Below the pieces are notes generated by a model. It was given only the letters and a program-made list of their open reading frames with translations, was not told where the DNA came from and did not search any database. A DNA stretch of 64,000 nucleotides from Dermanyssus gallinae. Lineage: Eukaryota; Arthropoda; Arachnida; Mesostigmata; Dermanyssidae. The DNA is taken from positions 62,001-126,000 of the forward strand of contig QVRM01006074.1 of NCBI GenBank assembly GCA_003439945.1. The letters are read 5' to 3'. Positions 22,169-34,328 of this stretch are shown here, piece by piece. Position 1 is the stretch's first letter; each line of letters opens with the position of its first letter. Position numbers and translations under genes: made by a program.

Positions 22169-24624
22169 ACTGTGCCAGGTGATATCGAGCGCGGTTGTGC
22201 CAGGTGAAACCGATCTTTTCCGTTAAAGGACGTTCATTCGTCTCCTCTCTCAAAAAAGCAGGCCAGTATTTTATTTTACTTATTTCTGTTTTTTGTGCCG
22301 CATGAACAATATTGACAAAAATACGTAAGGCAGTGCCATCCTATTAAGCAACTATTACAGCTACGATTATTTTCCGTTTGAAAAGCCTGTTTTCTGTTTA
22401 GTTTGAGGTGCTCGTAAACGATAAGCTTCCGCGAGCTTTCTGTCTTACTTGGTAAGAAGGGATTTTAGTATGGTACGTCTGATTCCAAACATAGTTTAAA
22501 TTCTCACTTTCGCAGGCTTAGTCGCGTGAGAAATGTAGCAGTGACGGTTCGGTATTACTGTAAAATGCGTTATTCGTCGTTGATTGGCAGATCCAGCACT
22601 AGTGGGAGCTGCGAGAAAAGATTTCTGGGCGCTATCCCTTGCCTTTTGCGCTATTGTCTCTGCTTCACAGAAATGCCGTTACGCGTTAACATTCATTTAA
22701 AGCGTCTTCTTTTGCTCAATCAAAATCTGTACTACATGGCTTTTCGAGCTAGGATTACTAGGCTGGTAAATCCTTTTTTCTATACTCGGCGACATTTCTG
22801 ATCGAGCCGGGGTTTGTGTATGCGTGATCTACTTAAAAATTATAAGTTGGGGGTTCTGTAAATCTCCCACCGGAAATACACTAGTATGCGTCTAGGTGTT
22901 TGGGCGAAGGAAGCATCTGAAGTGATTATCTAGTTTGTGCACATTTGTCTTCGGGAAATTCTACGATGTTCTGTGTATGGTTTGCTGTACTAAAACAGAG
23001 TTAAATATGAGCTTACGGTACCGCATAATGGGCAATACGCTCGAGAAAAAGACTCATTGCGTTTGCACGTGTTGATCAACCAACACCGTGGTCATGCGAA
23101 GAACTATGTTTATAAATTACATCAAATAGAAACGATGACAGGTTTTGCAGTCAACAATTGTTACTTGTGAAGCAATGTGATTGTATCATAATGACTACCA
23201 ATAAGCTATAAATGGGATTTAGCGTGTCGTCAAGGTGTAGATAAAACATCTTTGGAAGGAATATTTTTTAGTGCATGGAATATAAGCATTACGATTTGCT
23301 TGACATCCCATCCAACGGTCTACGCAGCCGCCTTTCTGTGGCCCCAGAAACCAAATAGATCCAAGAGCCAACGCACGCGGTACTTATCGAATATAAAACC
23401 TTTGAAGGAGATTCTCTGAAGCCGAATAACTAAATATTAAATTAGGAGTGGAAACATATGTTGGTTAGGTTGGACGCATTAGGAGTCTGAAATGGCGTGA
23501 GTGCACACTGACGATTTAAAATAACGTGATATGATACTTTGAGAGTCTGTCAGGTCAACTCCAGCAAAAATCATGTAAAAAACTTGGATATAGACGTCGT
23601 CCACGGATTAACTAGAGGCTACATTAAGAGTTTTAGAAGTGGGTTGTACTAAAGCTTCTTAAATCAGCCAGCACTTAGGCACTAAATCTCAGATATACAA
23701 ATATTTACAAGACAAAGACTGGTAATTCCTAAGACTTCCACCCGTTCTGTCAATTTGAAGTATGCATGGCATTGATCGAGATTGACCTGTGATTAAATCA
23801 AAAGGCTCAACTAGAAAGAAACGCAGAAGTATTGACGACTAGAAAGAAAAACCCTTGGGACTATAACTGGCTTTGAATTTAATTTCAAAGCAAAGTAAAG
23901 CTATCACATTTTCATAATTCTAGCGACCGATTATAGTGGACTGAGTCATCACTATATTCATGTGTTAAGGGAAGTGATCACGTATCGGGTATTGAGTATA
24001 ATGATAAGCATTCATAACCTGTAAAGCGCCAATTTGCATATCGAAAAACGATTAGTAATGCATGAAATCTTTATGATCAAGTTAGATATCCTCAACGTAT
24101 ACTTATATAAACAATTCATACAAAAATATTTTGCTTAACAGGACATTATTTTTATATGTATTTTTTTGTTGTTGTATTGTTATATGAAACCTGTACAAAT
24201 AGCTCGGTTATAATTATTATGGGTATAACCTTCATATTTTATTTAAAACCAACGATACATTTGAAGAACGATGTGTTTCAACAGATCAATTTTTTTAAAG
24301 AAAATTTAGATCGTCGTCTAATAGGGTAACGTTATTTGGAAGAATAAGTTCAGGTTTGGCATCATGGTTGTTTCTCCAACGAGTTTTAACTGAGAAGAGT
24401 ATAATAGAGTTGCTTTGCCTTGTTATGTCCATTGTCGTCGAAAAAATAGCAGCTAGTTTGTTCAACCTAGACTAAAAAAAATTATAAAGGTTGGTTTCAA
24501 AATTTGTTCAACCTGTTCTCACACCAGTGTGTATGCAGGTCAGAGTGACCGGCGACGGCGGAGTCGACTGTTATCTCGAATTGCGAATGAGATGACAGGC
24601 AGAGAGAGATAGACAATGGAGAGC
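21385..24624. other. AT-rich stretch without a recognisable gene
   Basis: It contains (TA)n at 22131-22166. The open frames are at most 112 codons and show no family motif. 22900-24500 is especially poor in open frames. Confidence 0.55.
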
Positions 24625-24639
24625 GGGAGAAGTATAGTA

Positions 24640-24828
24640 AAGTTTTCGGGCTGACCTTCAGCCAAGGTTTAACGTCTACGGGACTGCCTTTGGCGTTGCT
24701 TCATAGACGTTCATGCCCCATAAATACAAATGTGCAACGGTGAGGCTCGCGCCCCCCGCGCACCTATCTAGTGTCTCCTCCTGTTGCGAGGCGCAGACGA
24801 ATGCATCGGCACGCCACCGGGCTCGACA
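24640..24828 (-). mobile_element. SINE-A copy 3 (tRNA-derived), subfamily 2
   Basis: It is read on the minus strand from GTCGAGCCCGGTGGCGTGCC. The body is intact (GCACATTTGTATTTATGG) and it ends with GGCTGAAGGTCAGCC. The B-box region is disrupted by a G-run. It shares with copy 4 the variant head GCCGATGCATTCGTCTGCGC and the segment GACACTAGATAGGTGCG. The 15-bp target-site duplication is GGGAGAAGTATAGTA (24625-24639) and GGGAGAAGTATGGTA (24829-24843), one mismatch. Confidence 0.93.
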
Positions 24829-27800
24829 GGGAGAAGTATGGTAGGAAAACCGGGCCGGCCAGCAGAGGTAAAAGGGCAAGTGGGAGAGTGGGAGTGTTGG
24901 GAGTAACTGTGTGGTGGTCCCCGCGGCCGCTCGATCCAAACAACGCCGCCTCCTCACTACACCATTCCTCTCGCCGGCCGCCTACGACATAACGCTGCAC
25001 GAATGAATGAATGAATGGATGGATTTCTGCTCTCTAGCCCGCTTCATTTCCCTTTCTGCTCTTATGTGACAAATTCATTTTATCCCTCTCTCTATCTATA
25101 TATTTACCTCGGCGTTCTTCCCGTTTCGCTTTATTTCCTTAGTTCTCTCTCTCTGGTCGTTCTTTGCTCTCTCAACGTTGTTGTTCAAGCAGACGGTGTT
25201 GGTGTGCCGGTTTTTTCGAATTGAAGTGACATCGTATAGACGTCGCGTCGCGACTGTGTGGCTGTGAGCCCCGTACGAAATCGGCTGGCCAGTCACATAC
25301 TGGCTAAACGACAGTTTTCCTAACGTTTCTATGGGGACAGGAATTTGTTCCTGTAGCTGAAACGCTTTTGCTGCATATGTTTTGCTGAATGTCTGCACGA
25401 ACCAACTACGCATCGTTTTCTGTTCTCTCTCTGGTTGCACGAAACGCCCAACGGCCAGGAAAACGCGATTCCCCGCGCTCTATTCGGCGGAACGTCGGTC
25501 TTTATACAGCAAGCCAGTTTGTAGGTTAACATGCAGACATGCATGTTGAGTACGTGCATCCTGTAATCACTCTCTCGGAAAGAAGGCCGAAGCCAAACAG
25601 GCAGATGCAATTGGCGACACACTGGTTTGTCTCTTAGACGTCGTCTGTTTTAGTCTAGGCCGGCAGGCGCTATCAGCGCGTCTCTCTGTTTTTCTGCTTC
25701 TGCCTGGTCGTGTTCGCCCTCTGCCTCTCCGGTTGTTTGACTATTTGAGCGCGCCGCCTCCTGTCTTTCGCTCGAGCCGCCCTGCACACAGATAGATAGA
25801 TATACAGACGGCCACCCTTTCTCACGCAGAAAGCTGGCCTGTCACCCAGTAGCCAACCAAACAGTCCGACTGGATCTTTTGGGCTGTGCCGCCACCCAGA
25901 CCACTACAATCTCCATCACCGCACCACCACCTTAACAACAACAATAACAACAACGACAACAACAATAACAACAACGACAACAACAATAACAACAAAAGTT
26001 GAACCACCTTTCCCTCGCCTGCTTAGTCACCCATCAATCCATTCATCCATCCATTTGTCCGGCTGGCTGGCTACGACAACGGCTTTCCTCCTTCTGCTCC
26101 TCCTCCACCGCCACCAGCACCACCACCTTCGTTGTGTTGTACTTTGCCATTGCCGCGCTGTTGTCACCACCGCCGCCTGTCTGCTCGCTCGCCAGGGCGG
26201 CGGCTCCTGTAGCGACGGCGGTCTTGGCAGCTTGTCCCTTTCCCCTCCAGAGTCTCTCTCTCTTCCTTCCACACTTTCCACCCGTCCACCATTGCTACTA
26301 CGACGACGACGACGACTACTAGCAGCGCTACTATTGGTGTATGGCTGGCTGCTATGACGATTAGCCTACTTGCGTTAGCAGTAGCAGGAAGAAGGCGGCG
26401 TCCGTCCGTCTCTGCATCCATAAGCGTGTATCTGTCTGTCTGTCTGGCCTGTCTCTCTATTCCTCTCTCTGTGTGTCTCTCTGTACTGCCTAAGTAGCAG
26501 CAGCGTCTCTGGCGGCGGCGGCATTGTCGAAAACGGCGGTATATCTCTCTCTCTGTCTCCCACTCCCCCCCCCTCCCCCCCCCTGTCTCTCTATCTCTAT
26601 GCCTTCTCTAGGCTGTGCTACGTCTGGCTAAGTAATTCTCCTCTGTTTGACGTACTACTGTTGCTGTTGCTGCTGCTTCTGCTACCGCTGCTACTGCCGG
26701 CTGACTGACTGACTGAGTAATGATTGACGGTAATAATGATGATGGTGAGGCATCATCACTATCATAGTAGTAAGTCAACAGCAGCAGCAGCAGGAACAGC
26801 AATCATACTACCCGTGTACTAGAGAATCAGTAGTGTAGTAGCATTAGCGGCAGCAGCAGCGGGAACACAACAAAAAGCAGGGAGGGCAGTAGGAGAAATT
26901 GGGCGATCGACAACCACCACTGCAACAGCTACTGCTGCTGTTGGGACTGCCGGTGATGCCGGCGGTTGTGTTGTTGTTGTTGTTAGGGTGGTGATTCTGA
27001 TGGTAGTGACACCACAGCCTTCTCTGTAGTGAGTGGACGAGCGAGGAGGAGCTGCTAGCAGCCAACCAGCCAGGCAAGAGCCGCAACACAACAAGGAAGA
27101 GGCAGTAGGCGAAGGAAGTAGGCGAAGGCGGCGGCGGTGGTGGTGGTGGCGGCTACGCTGGTGCTGATGGTGGTGTTTGTGGTGGTGGTGATGGTAATCA
27201 GTAAAGTCAGTAAGACCTGCCCAACTGATTGACTGTGGCCATGCTGATCGGCTGGCCGGCGGCTAACTGGGCAACTAACTGATTGAATGGTTCATTGATT
27301 GATTGACTAACTAGGTGTCGAAGCCGGAAGGTAGATGGTAGGTTCGTTAGTGGATAAGTGACAGACGGACGGACAGACTGTGGTGGTGGTGGTGGTGATG
27401 GTAGAAGATGACTACATGACGGCGGACAACGACGACAACAACAACAAACATAACGATCGACGGCCGTGTATCATCGACTGCCTCGACGAATCAACTCGAC
27501 GGCAGTCCGGCTAACTGACGAACCTACCACCTCTAGTCACTGACTGCTCACTCAATGGCTACTCATGCTTCGATTACAACTACAGCAACGATAACAGCAA
27601 CAACTACTACTACTACTACTACTACTTCTACTACATTGGACTACTATGGACGTGTATGTATGATTGATTCATAACAACTGCTTGCAGCGCCACCGACCAC
27701 CAACTGCTTCCTAGCAATCACCCATCTCGTAGCACGGTTGGTTGTCGACAGTAGTACACTCAACCCACATCGACCGGCGCAACGAAGGACGCAGGTTCAG

Positions 27801-29956
27801 ACAACCGATTTACTACTGCCCATGCCGCCCAATCAACTGGCCACAATATTAGACGCAACACAACGAAAAGGAAGATTTGCAGAACCGGAGATTCAGCAGC
27901 ACCAGCAGCATCATGAGCACTGTTGCCACTAACTGAAGCAGAACCGGAGATCTGTGGATCTGCGTGAGACATACAGAGAGAGAGAGAGAAAGAGCGAGAG
28001 AGACAGGGAGGAAAGCAGGTGCTGGAATTCATTTAGGCGTTGTTGTTGTTGCAGTTGCAGCTGCTGCTGCTACAGATTAGTGTTCATGTTGTTCTCATTG
28101 AGTGTCTAGAGTGCAATTATCAATCAACACAGTATAAACGTTTCAACGGTGCGAGGGGCGTGTTATGCAAGCGTTGTTGTTGTTGTTGCTGTCGTCATCA
28201 TCATCATCATCATCGTCATACTGTTTCTGTACCGCCAACGCCACGGCCAGCTCAGCTTCTGGCCGTACACCAACGAATAGGAAGCGGCAGCTGTGAAGTT
28301 TGACGACTATTTGTATCTCATTTCCTCCTGTCGCTCTCTCTCTTTATCTCTTTGTCTTGGTGCTGTCGTGGTGGTTGTTGTTGTTGTTGCTGCTGCTGCT
28401 ATGAGGTATGCTGTACCGCCTTCATTCACTGGCCTTTTGTTTCTCGTTGACTTTTGCTACTCTCCTTACTTGCAGCCGTTCGTACGTACCGTTAGTGGCA
28501 AGTGAGTGAGTAAGTGAGGTGGTGTCCTCAATGTCACTAAGCACCACGCAAGCATCATCGCCACGATACCTTTGGCCGGATTGATTACCGCCAACAAGTC
28601 TCTGATTAATTGAGCCTCGACGGTAGACGGCGCTTCGCCTAGCTCTATCGAGGAAGTACAAACCCAAAGCAGGACCTCAACAACGGCTCCATTGCCACAA
28701 CAACAACAACAACATTATTAGCGAAGACGACAACTCTTCCGACGAAAACATTGATTCGTGTGAGAGCGCTGGGTGCCTCCCTGTGTGTGTGTTGGCGTAC
28801 GCCGAGAGAAGTGACAAGCGGATTGGTCCGTTGGTCGGGACGAGGTGTACGTGTGAGGTCGTGTGCTCGAAACTTAACTTCAACTGACTTCAACTCACAC
28901 CATTGCATTGAGTGTCGTAGGCTCACCTCACCGTGGTCGTAGTCCTCATCATCATCATCATCATCATCGCCATTATCGTCATCAGTGACGTGACTGAAAG
29001 CGGATTTCCCCATCTCCCGAGCTTGATCGCCGCGCGCGTGGAATGGTGCTCGGTCCGCCGTTAACGGTGACTTTGTCGACAATCTCACGATCTTCGTCTG
29101 TCGATATGGTACGTCTAAGTATGTTTGTGTCCTGGTGTCCGTGAGTGTCCACAGTGATCTGTCTCCGCTTTGAATTCCCCTTACGACGCTTGGTTAGAGC
29201 CGGGTTAGTTTGACGATGTGCCTGTCACCTCGCGCGAAGGTGGCCCATGCATGTATGATGTGCACATCACACGTTACAGTGCTGACGGGACTGAAGCTTA
29301 CTTCGGCACGGCGTGTCGCGAGTATCGTATCGTATTTTCTCCGTTCGACCGAGCCACTTCGAAACGATGCTTTTGTCAATCCCTAGTTCACCGCCCCCCT
29401 CTCTACCTTTATATTTCCCCGTTTGTATCTTTCAATAGTTCAATAGACGCCTGCACGGTATGGTGCATCACGCTCCAGGCTGTATCGACACTGATGTTTA
29501 ATTGTACGAACACAACAACAACAACATAACGTTCATATTAGCAGCAATAATGACAATACCACTGACAGCCACTAGCGCAGCGACAATATCATTAACAGCC
29601 GTTCATAGTAAGCTGACCGATCTTAACGAGCGGCGTCAAGGCGTCACTCAGTTGGACAGATCGCCGTACCAGAGAAAGAGCAACGCCCTTATGATTAGTT
29701 GGGCACAGTATAAGAGCACACAGTGTGTCGTATGTAGCCGTATATCGTTATGTATTAACAGTGAGAAACTTAATCATAACAACAACAGCAACAATCATAC
29801 TAATCGAGTTGAAGAAATACGAACACAATCCATCGTTGGTAGTTCCCCCCAAATACTCAAACAGGAGAAGGGGGCGTGTTAGGCTATTGAACTTGACTCG
29901 AATACGGGCAGGCCTTACTGTGGAAAACAAATCCAGCACTTGTTTTTCTTTGTCTT

Positions 29957-29960
<4 letters not shown>

Positions 29961-30022
<62 letters not shown>

Positions 30023-30083
30023 AAATATAAATATATATATTTATATATAAATATATATATATTTATATATAAATATATATATT

Positions 30084-30129
<46 letters not shown>
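29961..30129. repeat. Compound TA-rich array, 169 bp
   Basis: A pure (TA)n section (29961-30018) is followed by about four imperfect copies of an AT-run / TTTATATATAAA module and a second pure (TA)n section. The module is itself palindromic. Confidence 0.9.
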
Positions 30130-30132
<3 letters not shown>

Positions 30133-31060
30133 GTTTTTGCAACTACGTGTATCTGTGTAATCGTATGCGTGAGAAAGCTTGAATGTGTATACGTCCACAA
30201 CCGTGTAGTTTCCAAGAGTACGTGTGTGTTTGCGTGTGTGCTAGCAGTTAGCGTGTGATGGTAGTGGCACAGTGCGGCCTGACCGAAAAGTTGATCGTCA
30301 TTCATCGTCGCTTTCACTTGTGCGCTAGAAGTGGTTAATAGTGGCATCGCCGTTAATCGCAGCTGGTGATGCCACCGATGGTCATGATCAAAACGATAAT
30401 GATGATGATGTTGATGTCGATGATAAGGCGGTTAGTTTGTGTTGGCGAGAGTGGCCTCGGCGTACTGTTAGCGGGGTGGGTCAACCATCATCCAGCAGGC
30501 AGTGGGCCGCGGCGGGGGCGCGGGTGGTGGGGGGTGATTGGGGAGTCGAGGTTGTGTCTAACCGGGAGCTGCTGCAGCAGCAGCATCAGCCGGAGCAGAA
30601 CCTCGGGCGTTGCCTTTCCGATCGCGACTCCGCTGCGGGTCCTCCGAGTGGAAGTGGCAGTAGTATTCGACGCACTTGGCGGCGTTAGCAATCGCATAGA
30701 GCCCCAGCGCGTGTTCTCTCTTTTTCTTCTTCGCCTCGTTCGCCGCCGCCGACGCCTCTCATGTGTCTGTCTGTCTGTCCGTCCGTCCGTTCGTCGCTCA
30801 AGCTCGGCCAGTTATAGTCGCTGAAGCTCTCCTCTGTTTACCTCTCTCTATACAAGTAGCGATAGGCAGCGATCGAGTGAGGGTGGGTGGGTGGCTGGGT
30901 GGGATGGAGAGAGAGAGAGGGAGGTGGAGATCGTGAAATGAGGAAGGGCAAAGCGCTCCTAGCGCCTGCGGGATGATGCACTCGGATATGCCCTGTTGTT
31001 GCCATGCTGTCCCTGTTCCTGTCTCCGTTCCTGTCCATGCATTACGAAGTGCGTGCCGAT

Positions 31061-31083
31061 GCTGCTGCTGCTGCTGCTGCTGC
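31061..31083. repeat. (GCT)n trinucleotide run, about 8 units
   Basis: This uninterrupted GCT run is the longest pure CTG/CAG tract I noticed in the window. Confidence 0.9.
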
Positions 31084-31237
31084 AGGAGGAAGCAGCACAA
31101 ACGCGAATCCTTCGCGCCTTTGTCCCGGAACCGACCCGGACTCAGAGCATTGGCTCGTGGCGTCGTCATGCGTTGCTGTACGGCGTCGGTGGTGTCCGCG
31201 CCAACCGACAGTTTAGTTCGGTCAGGCCTTTTTCGGC

Positions 31238-31280
31238 TCCCATGAACGTTAAATATTAGCTGAAAGTCAGCCCCGAAAGG
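31238..31280 (+). mobile_element. SINE-A 3' fragment with its own target-site duplication
   Basis: Only the 3' end is present: GAACGTTAAATATTAGCTGA then AAGTCAGCCCCGAAAGG. It is bracketed by a perfect 14-bp direct repeat, AGGCCTTTTTCGGC at 31224-31237 and 31281-31294. This suggests insertion of a 5'-truncated cDNA, as expected for LINE-driven target-primed reverse transcription. Confidence 0.8.
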
Positions 31281-31297
31281 AGGCCTTTTTCGGCCTT

Positions 31298-31483
31298 GTC
31301 GAGCCCAGTGGCGTGCCGATGCATTCGTCTGCGCCACGCGACAGGAGGAGACACTAGATAGGTGCGCGGGTTCGAGCCCCACCGTTGCCCCACATTTGTA
31401 TTTATGGGGTATGTCCGTCTGTGACGCAATGCGAAAAGCAGTCCCATAGGCGTTAAATCTGGGCTGAGAGTCAGTCCAGAAAG
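31298..31483 (+). mobile_element. SINE-A copy 4 (tRNA-derived), subfamily 2
   Basis: The head is GTCGAGCCCAGTGGCGTGCC and the B box GGGTTCGAGCCCC. The body is CACATTTGTATTTATGGG and the 3' end CGTTAAATCTGGGCTGAGAG then TCAGTCC. It starts a few bases after the truncated SINE-A fragment. Confidence 0.9.
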
Positions 31484-31530
31484 TATCCTTTTAGGCCTCG
31501 TTTGGGCACGGAAACGCGCTTGCAGTGCAG

Positions 31531-31645
31531 TCATAAGACGGACCCCATAAATACAAATGTGCAACGGCAAGAATCGAACTTCTGCACCTACGAGTCTCGT
31601 CCGGTTGCAAGGCGCACGCAAATGCACCACGCTACTGGCTTCGAC
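31531..31645 (-). mobile_element. SINE-A copy 5, 3'-truncated, minus strand
   Basis: Reading the minus strand, the head GTCGAAGCCAGTAGCGTGGT, a degenerate B box (AAGTTCGATTCTT) and the body GCACATTTGTATTTATGG are present. The element stops at GGGTCCGTCTTATG and lacks the 3' hairpin. Its 5' end abuts an A10 run on the + strand. It lies head-to-head with copy 4, which ends 47 bp away. Confidence 0.88.
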
Positions 31646-32375
31646 AAAAAAAAAAGCAACCGTCCAAGGCGACGAGACCTTCAGACAGCCCCCAGCTGTC
31701 TTTTGATGGTCTTCTCGCTATTACCTTCTTCTTTTGCTGTTAAGAGAATAGAATCAGTACTGAATTCATCGTACGGCCTGCACTGATTGGATGGGCCGGA
31801 GGTATTCGCACCTACTTGCTGCTGCTGCTGCTGCTGCTACCACCACAGCTACTAATGTGGCAACAATGCCGACGACGGCGGCGGCGACTATAGCTATAGT
31901 GCGTGTGACGACGACGATTACTGACAGGCTAACAGAGATGTGTTATCACAACTTAATTTAACTCATAACTATACTTGTACTGCGTTGTACTGTTCTCTGG
32001 GCATCGAAATAAGGCATTCTCCATAAGCCGCTGAATTCCGAGTGACCGTGGCCGGCCGACGGGCGGCAAAGGGAGTACTTCTGCTCTTGCTATTGCTATC
32101 GGTCAAGCTGTCCTGACAACAAATAAATGACAGCCGACGTGTTGTGTGCTATTCGGGACGTCGTCTTACCGCCGTCCGCATACACCCACACATTGGTCCC
32201 GAAAGGACAGCGCGAACGGTAGGCGCGAAGCGCACAGCAGAACCGCCAGGCACTTGGAACTTGCCGTCGACAGGCGGAGGGACTATTTGTGGCCGAGGCT
32301 ATCGACCTAATCGAGGACCCATCGCTGTAGTTCTAGTAGTAGTAGTAGTAGTAATACTGGCAGTACTTGTAAATA
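31646..32375. other. Stretch without a recognisable gene
   Basis: It contains a CTG run at about 31818-31839 and a TAG run at 32333-32353, with no recognised protein. Confidence 0.5.
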
Positions 32376-32548
32376 AGCCCGGTGGCGTGGTATGTAGATT
32401 AAGTCTCCGTCTCGCAACCGGAGCAGACACATAAGTGCGCGGGTTCGAGCGCCATTGTTGCACATTTGTTTTTAGGGGGGTCCGTCTATGAAACAATGCG
32501 AAAAGTAGTCCCATAGACGTTAAATCTTGGCTGACAGTCAGCCCAAAA
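32376..32548 (+). mobile_element. SINE-A copy 6 (tRNA-derived)
   Basis: The head is AGCCCGGTGGCGTGGTATGT, the B box GGGTTCGAGCGCC, the body GCACATTTGTTTTTAGGG and the 3' end GACGTTAAATCTTGGCTGAC then AGTCAGCCC. The anticodon-arm-like part (GTCTCGCAACCGGAG) is well preserved. Confidence 0.9.
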
Positions 32549-32587
32549 TGTATTTTACCTGATGTACTACTATCTACTATCTAGTAG

Positions 32588-32662
32588 ACCGCTCAGACTG
32601 ACTGGCTTGGTCAGGTACCACATCAGATAGCTAATCTACTGTTTACAAGTACTATATATATA

Positions 32663-32715
<53 letters not shown>

Positions 32716-32761
32716 AAATTATATATATAGTAACTGACCAAGCCAGTCAGCCTAAGCAGTC
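32588..32761. repeat. Long inverted repeat around a (TA)n core
   Basis: The arms CTGACTGGCTTGGTCAG (32598-32614) and CTGACCAAGCCAGTCAG (32734-32750) are perfect reverse complements. The match extends imperfectly outward to about 28 bp (GACCGCTCAGA versus the complement of CCTAAGCAGTC). The interior is largely (TA)n (32653-32710), itself self-complementary, so the whole ~170 bp could fold back. Confidence 0.85.
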
Positions 32762-34282
32762 GACAGCTTGAAATAGATCATAACACCCAGCTGTCAGCTG
32801 GATGTTAGCACTGTGGTGGTTGTTTGGAACGCGAAGGAAAATGGAAACGCGTATGGCCGCACCGCCCAGACACGTTGCAGACCACAGAGGAGGCGAAAAC
32901 CGCTCCATTGCCATAGCCGTGTCGAACTCGAATACAGCTACACCGACTCAAGTTCGAATAGACATCTCTCTCTCTCTCTCTCTCTCTCTCTATTTCAAAC
33001 AATCTTTCTCTCTTTCCTTTTTTGCGTTCGCGTGGTGGCTCCGATATTTTAATGTGGTCATTACCAGCATCACGGCATTCCCACACGCATTACAACAACA
33101 GAAGCAGCGTTGATGTTGTGTGGCCGTACGAATAATATATATGAACAAATATGTAAGCTTTGTTTGCTTCCTGTCATCTGCCTTCATCATTGTGAGCTAG
33201 CCGATGAAAGATGCTGCATGCGAAAAAGAGAATTACACAATTAATGCAAGAAAGAAAGAACACTACTGCGAGAGAGAGAGAGAGAAGAGACCTGTTTTTG
33301 TCCCGGGTTGTGTTGTTGCCTAACATTTACACGGACGTTCGATTCAGCGTCGAAACGAGAGTTCGTGTGATTGGCGTGGCGATTGTACATTGGCATTCCT
33401 CGCTCCTCTTTTTTTCGCTTTCTCTCGTTGAGTTCTTGGCCTTTGACTTTTTTTTAAACCGTCTCGGGCTGCTCGTATGCCACTCTCACGACTCCTACCA
33501 GAGCTTTAACAAGCAGCCGAAAGCAAGTTTCTAGGTGCCTGCCCGCATGTCAGTGTAGGTCCGTACACGGCTGGCTAAGTGTTTTTGTGACTCTCTGTGA
33601 CTCTTGAGGAAGTAGACGACGACGACGACGATGATGATGATGATGATAACGATGATTGTGATGTTTATTAAGCTGACGGCTGACGAGAATATCCGTTACA
33701 CCGAGCAGCGACTCGCAGTACGCTCCGTCTAGCCAATCATTTGATATGATGATGACGGTGGACATCGAGTCGGGCGACGCTGGCGAGTCAGCGCAATCCT
33801 GCGTCGCTGGTCTGTGGTTTTGTGGTCGATATTTCGTCCACGGCGCACGCGGGCCACTCGGAAAGTGAGCTCGCGACCTTTCGGACGACGTGTGGTGCTC
33901 GGTCCGGCTCGTTATCGCAAGCGAACTATTTTCGCTATATAATTAAGTAAACGTTCTCATATAGGACGGCTGGCGGTAAGCTATACGTAGGACGACGAAG
34001 AGCGAACAGTGAGAGATAGAAGAGCGCGCGATGAATATTGCCGTAATTGGTTTAGATTTACAATCATGTTCAAGAAAGCGGCGCGTCTTTCTAACGTTTA
34101 GTAGTACATTCATCATGGTGCTAGTTAGTCAGGCAAATTGAGATTACGCACTTATTTGTAACAGTTTTCATTTGAAGGTAAGAGTTCTATGTACTAGTGA
34201 AAACGATCTGTTTTTTTTTTAAATAATGTTTATGCATGCATATGTGTATATATACATTATACATGTGTGCATATATCTATTA

Positions 34283-34328
<46 letters not shown>

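Larger units (their letters stand above)
24844..31223. repeat. Cryptically simple, trinucleotide- and dinucleotide-rich block (part 1)
   Basis: This 6.4-kb stretch contains dense short runs of AAC/GTT, CTG/CAG, GAT/ATC, TGAC, GGT and TC: for example AACAACAAC at 25936-25995, TGACTGACTGA near 26700, GTGGTGGTG near 27140 and 27380, CATCATCAT near 28195 and 28945, and (GCT)8 at 31061-31083. Many open frames on both strands are low-complexity (poly-Leu, poly-Val, poly-Arg) and overlap each other. I recognise no conserved domain, splice-consistent exon series or RNA gene. A 5' untranslated region or enhancer domain of some gene is possible but not shown. Confidence 0.6.

Noticed and set aside
25822..26421. 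Poly-Leu, poly-Val and poly-Arg open frames
   Set aside because: They are direct translations of AAC/GTT, CTC and GAC trinucleotide runs.
30341..30824. Two + strand open frames of 115 and 152 codons
   Set aside because: GC-rich, trinucleotide-rich DNA leaves several frames open at once; the products are low-complexity and overlap each other.
30798..31382. Minus-strand open frame of 194 codons
   Set aside because: It runs through the SINE-A copy, a (GCT)n run giving poly-Gln and other simple repeats, with no conserved domain.
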